64,000 nucleotides of DNA from DASXTC01 sp036505635 (GTDB lineage: Bacteria > Acidobacteriota > Polarisedimenticolia > JACPZX01 > DASXTC01), in the NCBI GenBank assembly GCA_036505635.1, contig DASXTC010000082.1, positions 26,519-90,518 on the forward strand, written 5' to 3'. Of this stretch, positions 1 to 8,961 are shown piece by piece (the first letter of the stretch is position 1; each line of letters opens with the position of its first letter). The notes under the pieces were generated by a model that was not told the origin of the DNA, did no database searches, and saw nothing but the letters and a program-made list of their open reading frames with translations. The position numbers were made by a program, and so were the translations under genes.

Positions 1-612
1 GCCTTCAAGCGTCCAGCGTCCGAGCGTGCAGCCGGCCGTGATGACGTTGGCCGAGATGTGCGTGGAGTCCTGGTTGTGATGGGCCAGAGGCGCGCTGGGG
101 TTCTCCGAGGCGGAGAGCCGGTGCGGGTAGGCGGTGGGGCCCACGGCGGGCTCGCCCCATGGTGACAGGTACAGGTGAAACGCGCCGCGATCCGAGACGG
201 GCCGGTCCCAACGCGCCGCGAGCTCCACGAAGAGATCGTGTGGATGCTGCCGGTCCACCAGCAGCACGTCGTTGTACGCCTCGCCACGCTGAAAGAGGAG
301 CGGCGCCCCTTCCGCGGGGATCGTCGCCGGCTCCGCGGTGAAGGTCCCGAGCAGGGAGAGCCTGCCGCCGGCCCACCGGCGCATCGAGACGAGCATGAGA
401 TGGTTCTCCGACTCGAACGCGCGGCCGCCGGATGGCCCTCCCTGGCGGTTGAAGGAGAGGAAGGCGTAGCCGTGCAACATGGTCATCCAGCGATCGCCCG
501 GCTCCATCCTCTCCATCATCGCCATCGGGTCGGGGCTCTCCGCGGCAAGCGCCGGAGCGTGCATGACAGGTATGAGAAAGCAGAACGCGATCATGACCCG
601 GATCGGTGACAT
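1..612 (-). CDS. Secreted protein of unknown function, 3' end outside window
   Basis: An open frame of 204 codons runs off the left edge with no stop. The ATG at 612-610 follows a GGGAGG ribosome binding site about 8 nt upstream. The first ~23 residues form a signal peptide (hydrophobic core ending near ALAA), so the product is exported. The mature part has a Met-rich start, then conserved-looking patches such as DRQHPHDLF and HHNQDSTHIS. I remember similar hypothetical proteins from other bacteria but know no assigned function. The frame starts 30 nt after the stop of the ASPIC/thioredoxin/TPR gene on the same strand, so the two are probably cotranscribed. The periodic alternation of hydrophobic residues would fit a beta-rich envelope protein, but that is inference. 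Confidence 0.75.
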   Translation of the reverse strand, partial: MSPIRVMIAFCFLIPVMHAPALAAESPDPMAMMERMEPGDRWMTMLHGYAFLSFNRQGGPSGGRAFESENHLMLVSMRRWAGGRLSLLGTFTAEPATIPAEGAPLLFQRGEAYNDVLLVDRQHPHDLFVELAARWDRPVSDRGAFHLYLSPWGEPAVGPTAYPHRLSASENPSAPLAHHNQDSTHISANVITAGCTLGRWTLEG

Positions 613-642
613 CGGCAAAGCCTCCCTTGCGCGCCGCGCCGC

Positions 643-3600
643 TCAGTCGGCGGCGCGCCCCTCGCGAAACGGCCGCCCGCCCTCGTAGAGCCGCAGCCTC
701 CCCTTGATCCGTGCCGCCAGATCGTTCTGACCGCCGGCCAGCGCCGCGTCCACCGCCCTGCGCGCGGTCTCCACCGCCTCGCGAAACCGGCCGGCCTCCG
801 CGTAGGCCGCCGCCAGCGTGTCGAGCGAGGAGGCCTGCGGGTCGTGCGTGGCCTGACAGACTTCCAGCGCCAGCTTGATCGCCTGCTCCCCGTCGCGAAG
901 CGCCGCGTCGGCCTGGGTCGCCAGCGCCCAGGCCAGGCGCTCGCCGGCCTGGGGCGATCCGGCCGGCACGCGCATCAGCTCCGAGATGTGGCGCGACGCC
1001 TCCTGCGTGCGCCCCATCTTGGCGAGCACGAGGCTCAGGAAGTACCGGGCCTGCGCATGCTCGGGATTGAGGCGCGTCGCCTCGGTCAGCTCCGCCGCGG
1101 CCTGGTCGAGCTTCCCCTGCCCCGCGAGGGCCAGCCCGAAGTGGTAGCGCGCCTCGGGCTGGTCGGGCTTGAGCCGGACCGCTTCCGCGAACTGCTCCGT
1201 CGCCTCGACCCTCTTGCCCTGCCGCGAGAGAGCCATGCCGAGATTCAGACGCACCACGACGCTCGAGGGATCCAGGTCGAGAAGACGCCTGTAAGAGGCG
1301 ATCGCCTCCTCGACGTTGCCCATTCGCGCCAGCGCCACCGCGAGGTTGTTGAGCGCGGGCGCGTAGCCCGGGTCGCTGTCGATCGCGCGCCGGTAGCTGG
1401 CCACAGCCTCATCGAGCTGGCCCCGCGAGGCGAGCGCGGCCCCGAGGTTCGTCAGCGTCGCGGAGTTGCCGGGATCGAGCTCGAGGGCCCGGTGATAATG
1501 ATCGATCGCCTCGTCGATCTTCCCCTGTCCGGCCAGGGCGAACCCCAGGTTGCTGAGCACCGCGACATTCTCCGGCTCGATCTTCAAGGCCTCGCGGTAC
1601 TGCTCGATCGCCTCGTCGGCCAATCCTTGACCGGCCAGCGCGGTGCCGAGGTCCAGGCGGGTCCGGGCATCGTTGGGCTTGATCCTGAGCACCCGCCGGT
1701 AGTACGCGACCGCCTCGTCGGGGTACCCTCCCTCGGCGTAGGTCCGCGCGAGGGCGCCCATGTGCTCGAACCGGTCGGGCATGCTGCGAGTCTGGCGTAT
1801 CCCGGGGAAAGGAAGGGCCATCGCGAGACGTCTTTCGCCCGATAAACGCAGGGCCGGCAGATCCTCGAGGATCCGCTCGACGGTGACCGGCCCCTTGTAG
1901 ATGACCGACAGCAGCCCGTCGGCGTCGATCAGGAAGCTCGTGGGAATGGGGAAGGGGCGCGGAGCCCAGATGATCCGGCTCTGGGCGAGGCGCAGCTTGT
2001 CGATCAGATCATCAGGGGCGACCCCGGCCTCGAAGGGGAGCTTCATCCCGGACGCCATCCTGGCCGCAGCGGTGTCATCTCCTTTCTCCGGTCCGCCGAA
2101 CCGGTCGACGCTGAGCGCGACGACGCGCACTCCCTTCCGCTTCAGCTCGTCGTGACGCCGCGCGAGCTCGCCCAGCTCCCTCACGCACGGCGCGCACCAG
2201 CTCGCCCAGAGATTCAGGAGGATCGCCGGCGAGCCTCCCTCCTGGATCGCCGCCGGCCGGCCGTCGAACCCGGCATAGCGCAGGATCGGCGCGGGGACCG
2301 GGGCCGACAGGAAGATCCGCGCCTCCTGGGCGGACGGGGGCTCTTCCAGGGGGGCAGCCGAGGCGGCCAGACGCACGGGGCGGCCGCGCGGCGGGATCTC
2401 CTGCGCCAGGTCGCTTCCCTGCACGAGGCGGTAGCTATGATCCGGCCGCAGCCCCTTGTACTCCTCGGCGGCCCCGCCGGGCCAACGCACCACCAACCGA
2501 TCGATCCGCGGGCTCGCTCCCAGACCGAAGTGGATCCACTTGCTCGACTGGGAAAGGTATCCCTCGCCCGCCCGCAGCGTCTGGATCACCGGGCTTCGGC
2601 CTCCATCCACGTAGAGCTCGAGACGCGCGCCGATGGCGTCGCGGTTGCACGTCACTCCTTCGAGCTTCAGCATCAGGAAGCCCGGCCCGCCCGCGGGCAG
2701 GTCGTTTCGCGCGAAACGGAGCCGCGGTCCGGTGCGGTTCTCGAGCCAGAGGTCCAGGTCGCCGTCGGAGTCCCAGTCGGTGACCGCCACGCCGCGCCCG
2801 TCATCGATGAAGTCGAGCCCGGTGGAGGCGGAGACGGTAGCGAAGCGCCCGCCGCGCGTGTTCAGGAAGGCGCACTTGCGCTCGCGCCCGTTGAAGGACT
2901 CCCCTTCGCGTATCAACCGGCCCAGCGCTCTCCAGGCGGTCGAGTACCCGGGGACCGTCGCGGGATCGACCGCCTCGACCGGGGAGCGCGAGACGACCTG
3001 ACGCCAGAAAAAGCTGCACAGGTCGAGCGGGTCCTCCCGGGTGAAGTAACCGTTGGTGACGAAGATGTCGTCCCAGCCGTCATTATTGATGTCGGTGAAG
3101 AGAGACGCCCACGCCCAGCGCCCCAGTGTCGTGCCCGACTCGACGCTCACGTCGCGGAAAGTGCCGTCTCCCGCGTTCGCGAAGAGCGAGTTGCCCCGCG
3201 CGTGTCGCTGGTAGAGCGCGCGGATCGCCTCCGGGGCCCCCACCATGAAGCGGGGCTGGTGAGCCAGCCTGCTTCCCGCCGAGGAGAACATGTTGGCGAC
3301 GTAGAGGTCCATCCACCCGTCGTGGTTGTAGTCTCCCCAGCTCGCCGACATCCCGGCGCCTATGTCCTCCACGCCCGCCGCCGGAGCCACGTCGGTGAAC
3401 CGGCCCCCGTCGTTGCGGTAGAGGTTCTTTCGCCCGAAGTCGTTGGCGACGAACAGGTCCTGATCCCCGTCGTTGTCGAAGTCCTCCCACGAGGCCGCGA
3501 AGCTGAACCGGCTGTTGTTGACGTCCAGGCCGGCCTCCTTCGTCACGTTGGTGAAGCGCCACTGGCCGTCGTTCTTGAGCAGAAGGTTGGCTCCCCCGTT

Positions 3601-4995
3601 GTTGGCGTCGTGGTAAGGGATCGGGATGGGGAAACGATCCGCCTCCTGGCTCGAGGCATGGTAGGCGCAGGCGTAGATGTCCACGAAGCCGTCCTGATCG
3701 TAGTCGGCGGCCGCCATCATCACGATGTCCGACGTGCGCGTGCCTCCGATGTCCCCCGCGCGGCTGTAGTGGCCGGCCGCCGAGTCCTCCGGTGACAGGC
3801 CCACGGAGGTCGCCGGGGCGGCGGGCCCGCTCACCGAGACGAGCCCCTGTGGCACCGAGAGGGTCGCGTTGACCTTGAATCGCCCCGCGCCGTCGTTGGC
3901 CATGAAGAGGATGGCGACGCTGGTGGCGACCACGAGGTCCTGATCGCCGTCGTTGTCCAGGTCCAGGAAGAGCGCGCTGCGCGTCCGTTCGAGCCAGTCC
4001 ACCCCCGCCGCCGCCGAGACGTCGGTGGCGGTGCCGTCCGGATTCTGCACGAACAGGAGGTTGGGGAGCCCGGCCATCTGGCAAAGGTAGATATCCTCGA
4101 GCCCGTCGCCGTTGACGTCCCCCAGCGCGATCCCGTTGTGGCCGAAGCTGTCCGACTCGATCCACGACTCCATCCGCTCGAGCCAGTGATCGACGCCGTA
4201 CAGGAGCATCCCGCGGAAGCTCTTGTTGGCCCCCAGCACGGCCTCGGTCGCGTCGGAAAAGAGCGGACCGGGAAGCGCCTTCGAGGAGACCTCTTCGAAG
4301 CCCTCGACCTGGATCGATTCGAGAAGAGGCGGCACCCCCGCTTCGGCGACCTTCCACCTCGTGCGCCACAGCGCCGTCTGCTCGATGCCGCCGCCGGGGC
4401 CCCGGCCGCTCGCGTGGAACCAGGCGCTCACCAGGAGTGAGCCCGCGTCGCTCTCCACCCGGATCGGGATGAAATCCACCCGGATGTCGCGCATGCCGGC
4501 CATAGGCGCGCCAAGCTCGGTCAGGGCCCGGGCGAGCCCCTCGGCGCCGCGGCGGGGCCCTCCCTTGCTGGAGGCCGGGCCGGGCTCACCACGGGCCACG
4601 ATCATCAGACCGTCCCGGAAGACCTCCTTCAGCGCGCCGGGGCGCAGCGCCTCGCAGATGAAGCCCGGGACGATGAGCGCCGAGATCGCCGAGGGCCCGA
4701 TCGGACGTCCCGAGGCCAGCGCGATCCCGATCCCGTCAAGGCGCGATTTAACGGAATCGGCCAGCGCCTCCGACTCCCAGTCCGGGTCGTTGCGAGGCTC
4801 GGCCCTCTCCATCAGGGAGGCGGTCAGCGGGTCCGGGGCGCGGCCCCGGCCGGTGCCGGGGATGATCGGAAGGGGCTCGACGCCGGGCGCCGAGGCTCCC
4901 GTGAGCAGGAGGGCCGGGCCGATCGACGCCAGAGAAAGGATTGCCAGGACCAGGAGCCGCGGATGGCGCCGGGGCGGAACGTGCGGGATGGGCAT
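643..4995 (-). CDS. ASPIC/UnbV FG-GAP protein fused to thioredoxin and TPR domains
   Basis: This 1450-residue exported protein has an N-terminal signal anchor (LLVLAILSLASIGPALLL). FG-GAP/VCBS-type calcium repeats run from about residue 280 to 770, with many DxDxDGxxD loops such as DVNGDGLED. An ASPIC/UnbV domain follows at ~785-855. A TlpA/AhpC-type redoxin at ~885-1050 carries the active site WASWCAPC near residue 930. TPR repeats cover ~1075-1440. The frame is open further upstream to 5112, but I chose the ATG at 4995 because a signal sequence follows, a GAGGG site precedes it and a promoter lies at 5029-5057. ASPIC/UnbV proteins are usually surface or periplasmic propeller proteins without a defined reaction. 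Joining one to a thiol-disulfide redoxin and TPRs is unusual and suggests assembly or redox maintenance in the envelope (inference). Confidence 0.9.
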   Translation of the reverse strand: MPIPHVPPRRHPRLLVLAILSLASIGPALLLTGASAPGVEPLPIIPGTGRGRAPDPLTASLMERAEPRNDPDWESEALADSVKSRLDGIGIALASGRPIGPSAISALIVPGFICEALRPGALKEVFRDGLMIVARGEPGPASSKGGPRRGAEGLARALTELGAPMAGMRDIRVDFIPIRVESDAGSLLVSAWFHASGRGPGGGIEQTALWRTRWKVAEAGVPPLLESIQVEGFEEVSSKALPGPLFSDATEAVLGANKSFRGMLLYGVDHWLERMESWIESDSFGHNGIALGDVNGDGLEDIYLCQMAGLPNLLFVQNPDGTATDVSAAAGVDWLERTRSALFLDLDNDGDQDLVVATSVAILFMANDGAGRFKVNATLSVPQGLVSVSGPAAPATSVGLSPEDSAAGHYSRAGDIGGTRTSDIVMMAAADYDQDGFVDIYACAYHASSQEADRFPIPIPYHDANNGGANLLLKNDGQWRFTNVTKEAGLDVNNSRFSFAASWEDFDNDGDQDLFVANDFGRKNLYRNDGGRFTDVAPAAGVEDIGAGMSASWGDYNHDGWMDLYVANMFSSAGSRLAHQPRFMVGAPEAIRALYQRHARGNSLFANAGDGTFRDVSVESGTTLGRWAWASLFTDINNDGWDDIFVTNGYFTREDPLDLCSFFWRQVVSRSPVEAVDPATVPGYSTAWRALGRLIREGESFNGRERKCAFLNTRGGRFATVSASTGLDFIDDGRGVAVTDWDSDGDLDLWLENRTGPRLRFARNDLPAGGPGFLMLKLEGVTCNRDAIGARLELYVDGGRSPVIQTLRAGEGYLSQSSKWIHFGLGASPRIDRLVVRWPGGAAEEYKGLRPDHSYRLVQGSDLAQEIPPRGRPVRLAASAAPLEEPPSAQEARIFLSAPVPAPILRYAGFDGRPAAIQEGGSPAILLNLWASWCAPCVRELGELARRHDELKRKGVRVVALSVDRFGGPEKGDDTAAARMASGMKLPFEAGVAPDDLIDKLRLAQSRIIWAPRPFPIPTSFLIDADGLLSVIYKGPVTVERILEDLPALRLSGERRLAMALPFPGIRQTRSMPDRFEHMGALARTYAEGGYPDEAVAYYRRVLRIKPNDARTRLDLGTALAGQGLADEAIEQYREALKIEPENVAVLSNLGFALAGQGKIDEAIDHYHRALELDPGNSATLTNLGAALASRGQLDEAVASYRRAIDSDPGYAPALNNLAVALARMGNVEEAIASYRRLLDLDPSSVVVRLNLGMALSRQGKRVEATEQFAEAVRLKPDQPEARYHFGLALAGQGKLDQAAAELTEATRLNPEHAQARYFLSLVLAKMGRTQEASRHISELMRVPAGSPQAGERLAWALATQADAALRDGEQAIKLALEVCQATHDPQASSLDTLAAAYAEAGRFREAVETARRAVDAALAGGQNDLAARIKGRLRLYEGGRPFREGRAAD

Positions 4996-5028
4996 TCGTG
5001 TGGAACCCTCAAGTCTCGGTGTTGCTAT

Positions 5029-5057
5029 ATGATAGGGTTCACACTCGGGAGTGTAAA
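5029..5057 (-). promoter_or_regulatory. Sigma70-type promoter for the leftward ASPIC/thioredoxin/TPR gene
   Basis: On the minus strand a -35 TTTACA (5057-5052) and a -10 TATCAT (5034-5029) are separated by exactly 17 nt. The predicted start of transcription near 5022 leaves a leader of about 27 nt before the ATG at 4995. This supports the shorter start of that gene. Confidence 0.6.
5041..5054. promoter_or_regulatory. 14-bp palindrome overlapping the -35 box (possible operator)
   Basis: ACACTCGGGAGTGT has two 6-bp arms (ACACTC and GAGTGT) around a GG centre. It overlaps the -35 element and lies within the promoter spacer of the leftward gene, where a dimeric repressor would block polymerase. 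No regulator gene is adjacent, so the operator role is inferred from position only. Confidence 0.35.
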
Positions 5058-5150
5058 GGAATCGCGCGCGCCTTCCTCCCGTCACGTGTCGGAGCCGGCC
5101 CGCTCCGCCCAACGCCCCGGTACGGGGCCCAGTCGAATTGAAGGAGAGAG

Positions 5151-5717
5151 ATGATGACGCGTCCGAGGGTCCTTGTCAGCGTCGCCGGCGTGATGGCTTT
5201 CCTCACCATCCCCACGCCGGCGCAGTCCACCCCCGGCCAGCCCGCCTCGACCCCACCCGAGATGACGGCGACCTACAACAGCCTGGCCGACGGTATCCTC
5301 GCCCTCAGGAGATCGGAGTCGAATCTCGTGAAGGCGATCCTGGCCTCCACCTACGGCAATGCCGAAGCGACGTTGGAGAAGGCCCGCGCCCGCATCGAGT
5401 CCAAAAAGGACGCGCGCGCCGCGATGGAGAAGCTCGCCGCTTTCGTGGCCCAGCTCGGCAACGAAGGGGACGCGACCGTCGCCGGCATCCGCAAACGCCT
5501 CCTGGAAGGCGGGCACCATCATAACTCCGCCGCGGAACAGCAGGGAGTCTACGACGAGGGGTTCGTGGTGGTGACGCGGGTGGCGCGCAAGGCCTTCCTT
5601 GACCTGGCCGGCCGTATCGGAAAGCTGGCGCTCGCCCCCGACCTGGCGGCGCTCAACGCGGAGTGGCAGTCGGTCGTCAAGCAGTACGACGCGGTGAAGA
5701 GTGAGGCCGGGCACTGA
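5151..5717 (+). CDS. Exported small helical protein of unknown function
   Basis: A 188-residue protein with a signal peptide (core VLVSVAGVMAFLTI, likely cleavage after PAQS). The rest is predicted helical and charged, including a coiled-coil-like stretch around residues 70-105 (ATLEKARARIESKKDARA) and a GHHHN cluster near residue 121. An AAGGAGAG ribosome site sits 4-7 nt before the tandem ATG ATG at 5151/5154. It is the first gene of a rightward operon and its 3' end touches the ASPIC/UnbV lipoprotein gene. I recognise no family; a periplasmic partner of that lipoprotein is possible but unproven. Confidence 0.8.
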   Translation: MMTRPRVLVSVAGVMAFLTIPTPAQSTPGQPASTPPEMTATYNSLADGILALRRSESNLVKAILASTYGNAEATLEKARARIESKKDARAAMEKLAAFVAQLGNEGDATVAGIRKRLLEGGHHHNSAAEQQGVYDEGFVVVTRVARKAFLDLAGRIGKLALAPDLAALNAEWQSVVKQYDAVKSEAGH

Positions 5718-5718
5718 G

Positions 5719-7530
5719 GTGGTTTCTCCGCTCATCCAGGTGGCGGCCGGCGCCTGCGCCCTCGCGCTGGCGACCGCCTGCGCCGGGGGATCCCGCGGAG
5801 ACGCGCGCCCCACAATCGCGCCTCCTTCATCTTCCTCGCAACCCCCGGCCCTCGCCACCGCCTCGCAACCCCCGGCCCTCGCCACCGCCTCGCACCCCCC
5901 GGTCCACGCGGGCTTCCACTTCACGGACGTCGCACTCGAGGCGGGCCTCACCCGCGTCGTCCGGGCCGGAAGGCCGAGCAAGGACCATCTGCTCGACTCC
6001 GCCGGCACCGGGGCCGGCTGGATCGATTACGACCGCGACGGGAATCTCGACGCCTACATCGTCAACGGATGGAGGCTCTCCGGCTCCACGATCCTCGAAA
6101 AGGGACCCAACGCCCTGTACCGGAACCGCGGCGACGGCACCTTCGAGGATGTCACGGAGCGCGCGCGCGTCGGGGGGGAGGGTCGCTGGGGAAGCGGCGT
6201 CACGGTGGCCGACTATGACAACGACGGCTGGCCCGACATGCTGGTCACCAACTTCGGGCCCAACGTCCTGTACCGGAATCGCGGCGACGGCACATTCGAG
6301 AACGTGGCGGCGCGGGCCGGCGTCGAGGCCCCCGGCTGGAACACGGGGGCGGCGTTCCTCGACGCCGACGGCGACGGCGACCTGGACCTGTACGTCGCCG
6401 CCTACATCGATTGCACCCTCGAGGAGGTCCTGAAGGCCGTGCCCACTCTCAACTGGAAGGGGGTCGACAAGGTGGCGACCGGCCCCTTCGGGCTTGCCGG
6501 CGCTCCGGATCACTTCTTTCTGTCGGACGGCAGGGGAGGCTTCACCGACGCGACGGTCGAGGCCGGGCTGCAGGACCGCACGCTGGGCTACGGTTTCGGG
6601 GTGCGCGCGGCCGATTTCGATCGGGACGGCGACTCCGACATCTACGTCGCCAACGACTCCGACGCCAATTACCTCTACCGCAACGACGGCACGGGACACT
6701 TCCAGGACGTGGGGCTCTGGTCGGGAGCGGCCTTCGACTCCCACGGCGCGGCGCAGGCCGGCATGGGGGTGGCGGTCGGCGACTACCAGGGGGACGGGCT
6801 GCTCGACATCCTCGTGACCAACTTCTCCGAGGACTTCTGCACTCTCCGAAGAGGAGACGGCCAGGGCTTCTTCGAGGACGTGAGCGAGAGCTCCGGTGTG
6901 GGGCCGCCAACCTTCACGTCACTCTCCTGGGGGACCGTGATGGCCGACCTCGACGACGACGGAGACCTTGACATCGCGATCGCCAACGGGCACATCTATC
7001 CCCAGGTGGATCGGCACCCGGAGTTCGGGCTCCATTACGCCCAGCGAAACCTCCTGCTCGCGAACACGGGGGACGGGCGCTTCGTGGACGTCACCGCGAG
7101 CGCGGGCCCCGGCTTCGCCCTCGTGCAGCCAAGCCGGGGGCTGGCCGCGGGCGACTACGACAACGATGGCGATCTCGATCTGCTCATCACGAACCTGGAG
7201 GCTCCGCCCAACCTGCTGCGCAACGACTCGGCGCGAGGTTCGTGGCTGACGGTGAGCCTGGTGGTTCCGCCGGGAGGCCGCACTCCGATCGGAGCCACGG
7301 TGGTCGTCGAGGCGGGCGGGCGCAGGCAGATCCAGGACCTCGCGACGGGGGGCTCGTACATGTCGTCGCACGATCCGCGGCTGCACTTCGGTCTGGGGTC
7401 GTCCGGCGTCGCCGACAGGATCGAGGTGACCTGGCCCGGCGGCGCGCGGCAGGTCCTGACGGCGATCCCGGCGAACCAGCGACTGACGATCTCCAGGGCG
7501 CAACTGGATGTCGCGGGACCAGGACGATGA
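5719..7530 (+). CDS. ASPIC/UnbV FG-GAP repeat lipoprotein (CRTAC1-like)
   Basis: A 603-residue protein starting at GTG 5719; a second in-frame GTG at 5701 would overlap the previous gene. The N-terminus has a lipoprotein signal with lipobox ATAC (Cys20), so it is likely anchored in a membrane. A low-complexity linker follows (residues ~38-60, encoded by a 27-bp tandem repeat). Then come FG-GAP/VCBS repeats with calcium loops such as DYDRDGNLD, DYDNDGWPD and DFDRDGDSD, ending in an ASPIC/UnbV domain at ~520-590. This is the domain order of CRTAC1-like proteins. Its stop overlaps the next gene's start (ATGA), showing cotranscription with the PLP decarboxylase. The substrate or ligand is unknown. 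Confidence 0.9.
   Translation: MVSPLIQVAAGACALALATACAGGSRGDARPTIAPPSSSSQPPALATASQPPALATASHPPVHAGFHFTDVALEAGLTRVVRAGRPSKDHLLDSAGTGAGWIDYDRDGNLDAYIVNGWRLSGSTILEKGPNALYRNRGDGTFEDVTERARVGGEGRWGSGVTVADYDNDGWPDMLVTNFGPNVLYRNRGDGTFENVAARAGVEAPGWNTGAAFLDADGDGDLDLYVAAYIDCTLEEVLKAVPTLNWKGVDKVATGPFGLAGAPDHFFLSDGRGGFTDATVEAGLQDRTLGYGFGVRAADFDRDGDSDIYVANDSDANYLYRNDGTGHFQDVGLWSGAAFDSHGAAQAGMGVAVGDYQGDGLLDILVTNFSEDFCTLRRGDGQGFFEDVSESSGVGPPTFTSLSWGTVMADLDDDGDLDIAIANGHIYPQVDRHPEFGLHYAQRNLLLANTGDGRFVDVTASAGPGFALVQPSRGLAAGDYDNDGDLDLLITNLEAPPNLLRNDSARGSWLTVSLVVPPGGRTPIGATVVVEAGGRRQIQDLATGGSYMSSHDPRLHFGLGSSGVADRIEVTWPGGARQVLTAIPANQRLTISRAQLDVAGPGR
5835..5902 (+). repeat. 27-bp tandem repeat, about 2.5 copies, inside a lipoprotein gene
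   Basis: Two perfect 27-bp copies begin at 5835 and 5862, followed by a partial third copy from 5889. They encode a repeated nine-residue linker (SQPPALATA) between the lipobox and the first FG-GAP repeat. The length is a multiple of three, so copy number can change without a frameshift. Confidence 0.85.
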
Positions 7531-8954
7531 GCGACGATAGCCAGAGGCCTCTGGAACCGTCCGGTGAGGGGATGCGCCGGCTCGTGGACCTGGCGATGGA
7601 GCGGATCGTCGCCCACGTCGAGGCGCTGGGCCGGATGCCCTCGGCCGACGTGGAAGGGGGGGCGGCGCTGGCCCGCTCCCTCGCAGAGACGCTCCCCGAG
7701 CAGGGGGAGCCCTACGAGCGGCTCCTCGACCTTCTGTTCGAACGCGCCATCCCCAAGTCCTACAACACCGCCGGACCGGGGTACCTCGCCTACATACCCG
7801 GGGGCGGGATCTTCCACGCCGCCGTGGCGGACCTCATCTCCGACTCGGTGAACCGCTTCGTAGGGGTCTTCCAGGCCGCGCCGGGGCTCGCCCAGCTCGA
7901 AGCCAACGTGGTGCGCTGGTTCTGCGGGATCGTGGGATACCCGGAGGGCTCCGGAGGGTTTCTCACCACCGGCGGGTCGCTCGCGAACTTCTCGGCGATC
8001 GCCACCGCGCGCAGCGAGCGGCTCCCCGAGAACCTGCTCTCCGGCGTCCTCTACGCCTCGGACCAGACGCACCACTCGGTGCGCAAGGCGGCCGCGCTGG
8101 CGGGGTTTCCCGCGCGCAACATCCGGGAGATACCGTCGGACGCGACGTTCCGCCTGCGCCTGGATCTCCTGCGCGACGAGATCGCCGGCGACCGCGAAGC
8201 GGGTCTGACCCCCTTCTTCATCTCGGGAAACGCGGGGACCACCAACACGGGCGCCGTGGACGATCTCGCGGGGCTGGCCGATCTGGCCCGCGATGAGGAT
8301 CTGTGGCTCCACGTGGACGGCGCCTACGGAGGCTTCTTCATGCTGACCGAGAGCGGGCGCGAGGCGATGAAGGGGATCGAACGGGCCGACTCGATCACGC
8401 TCGACCCGCACAAGGGGCTCTTCCTTCCGTACGGGACGGGGTCGCTGCTGGTGCGCGACGAGAAGACGCTGCGCCGCACGCACAGCCATCCCGCCCACTA
8501 CCTGCCGCGGATGCAGGAAGAGGACGGGCTCGTGGACTTCTGCGAGATCTCACCGGAGCTGTCGCGCGACTTCAGAGGCCTGAGGGTCTGGCTCCCCTTC
8601 AAGATGCACGGCGCGGGGGTCTTCCGCGGCGCGCTGCAGGAGAAGCTGGAGCTCGCGCGGTGGGCGGCTGCCGAGCTGGCGCGCATCGAGGGGATCGAGA
8701 TCCTGGCCGAGCCGCAGCTCTCGCTTCTGGCGTTCCGGCTCGCCCCGGCCGGCGTCGATCCGGCCTCGCTCAACGACCTGAACCGCCGCCTGCTGGACAG
8801 GATCAACGCTCGCCGGAGGGTCTTCCTGACAGGCACGATGCTGGCGGAGCGCTTCGCGCTGAGGATCTGCGTCCTCTCCTTCCGGACTCACATGGACCGG
8901 ATGGAGGAAGGGCTCCAGGACATCCGATCGGCGGTGGAGGAGGTGAGACCCTGA
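7527..8954 (+). CDS. Group II PLP-dependent amino acid decarboxylase (aromatic amino acid decarboxylase-like)
   Basis: A 475-residue fold type I PLP enzyme of the Pyridoxal_deC family, the usual length for DOPA/tryptophan decarboxylases. The PLP lysine is K296 in the motif DPHKG. The cofactor-stacking histidine is in DQTHHSV (H182/H183), and the HVDGAYGG motif supplies the aspartate that binds the pyridine nitrogen. The ATG at 7527 overlaps the stop of the ASPIC/UnbV gene by 4 nt (ATGA), so a longer upstream open frame is not the gene. These enzymes remove CO2 from aromatic or related L-amino acids in the cytoplasm. Substrate specificity cannot be read from sequence alone. The link to a surface lipoprotein is unexplained. 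Confidence 0.92.
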   Translation: MSDDSQRPLEPSGEGMRRLVDLAMERIVAHVEALGRMPSADVEGGAALARSLAETLPEQGEPYERLLDLLFERAIPKSYNTAGPGYLAYIPGGGIFHAAVADLISDSVNRFVGVFQAAPGLAQLEANVVRWFCGIVGYPEGSGGFLTTGGSLANFSAIATARSERLPENLLSGVLYASDQTHHSVRKAAALAGFPARNIREIPSDATFRLRLDLLRDEIAGDREAGLTPFFISGNAGTTNTGAVDDLAGLADLARDEDLWLHVDGAYGGFFMLTESGREAMKGIERADSITLDPHKGLFLPYGTGSLLVRDEKTLRRTHSHPAHYLPRMQEEDGLVDFCEISPELSRDFRGLRVWLPFKMHGAGVFRGALQEKLELARWAAAELARIEGIEILAEPQLSLLAFRLAPAGVDPASLNDLNRRLLDRINARRRVFLTGTMLAERFALRICVLSFRTHMDRMEEGLQDIRSAVEEVRP

Positions 8955-8961
8955 ACGAGGG

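Noticed and set aside
2152..3795. Long antisense frame opposite the ASPIC/UnbV gene
   Set aside because: FG-GAP genes in GC-rich DNA routinely give open antisense frames; the translation is Arg/Val/Asp-rich with no motif.
8955..8961. Terminator between convergent decarboxylase and VOC genes
   Set aside because: Only 7 nt separate the stops and no stem with T-run is present.
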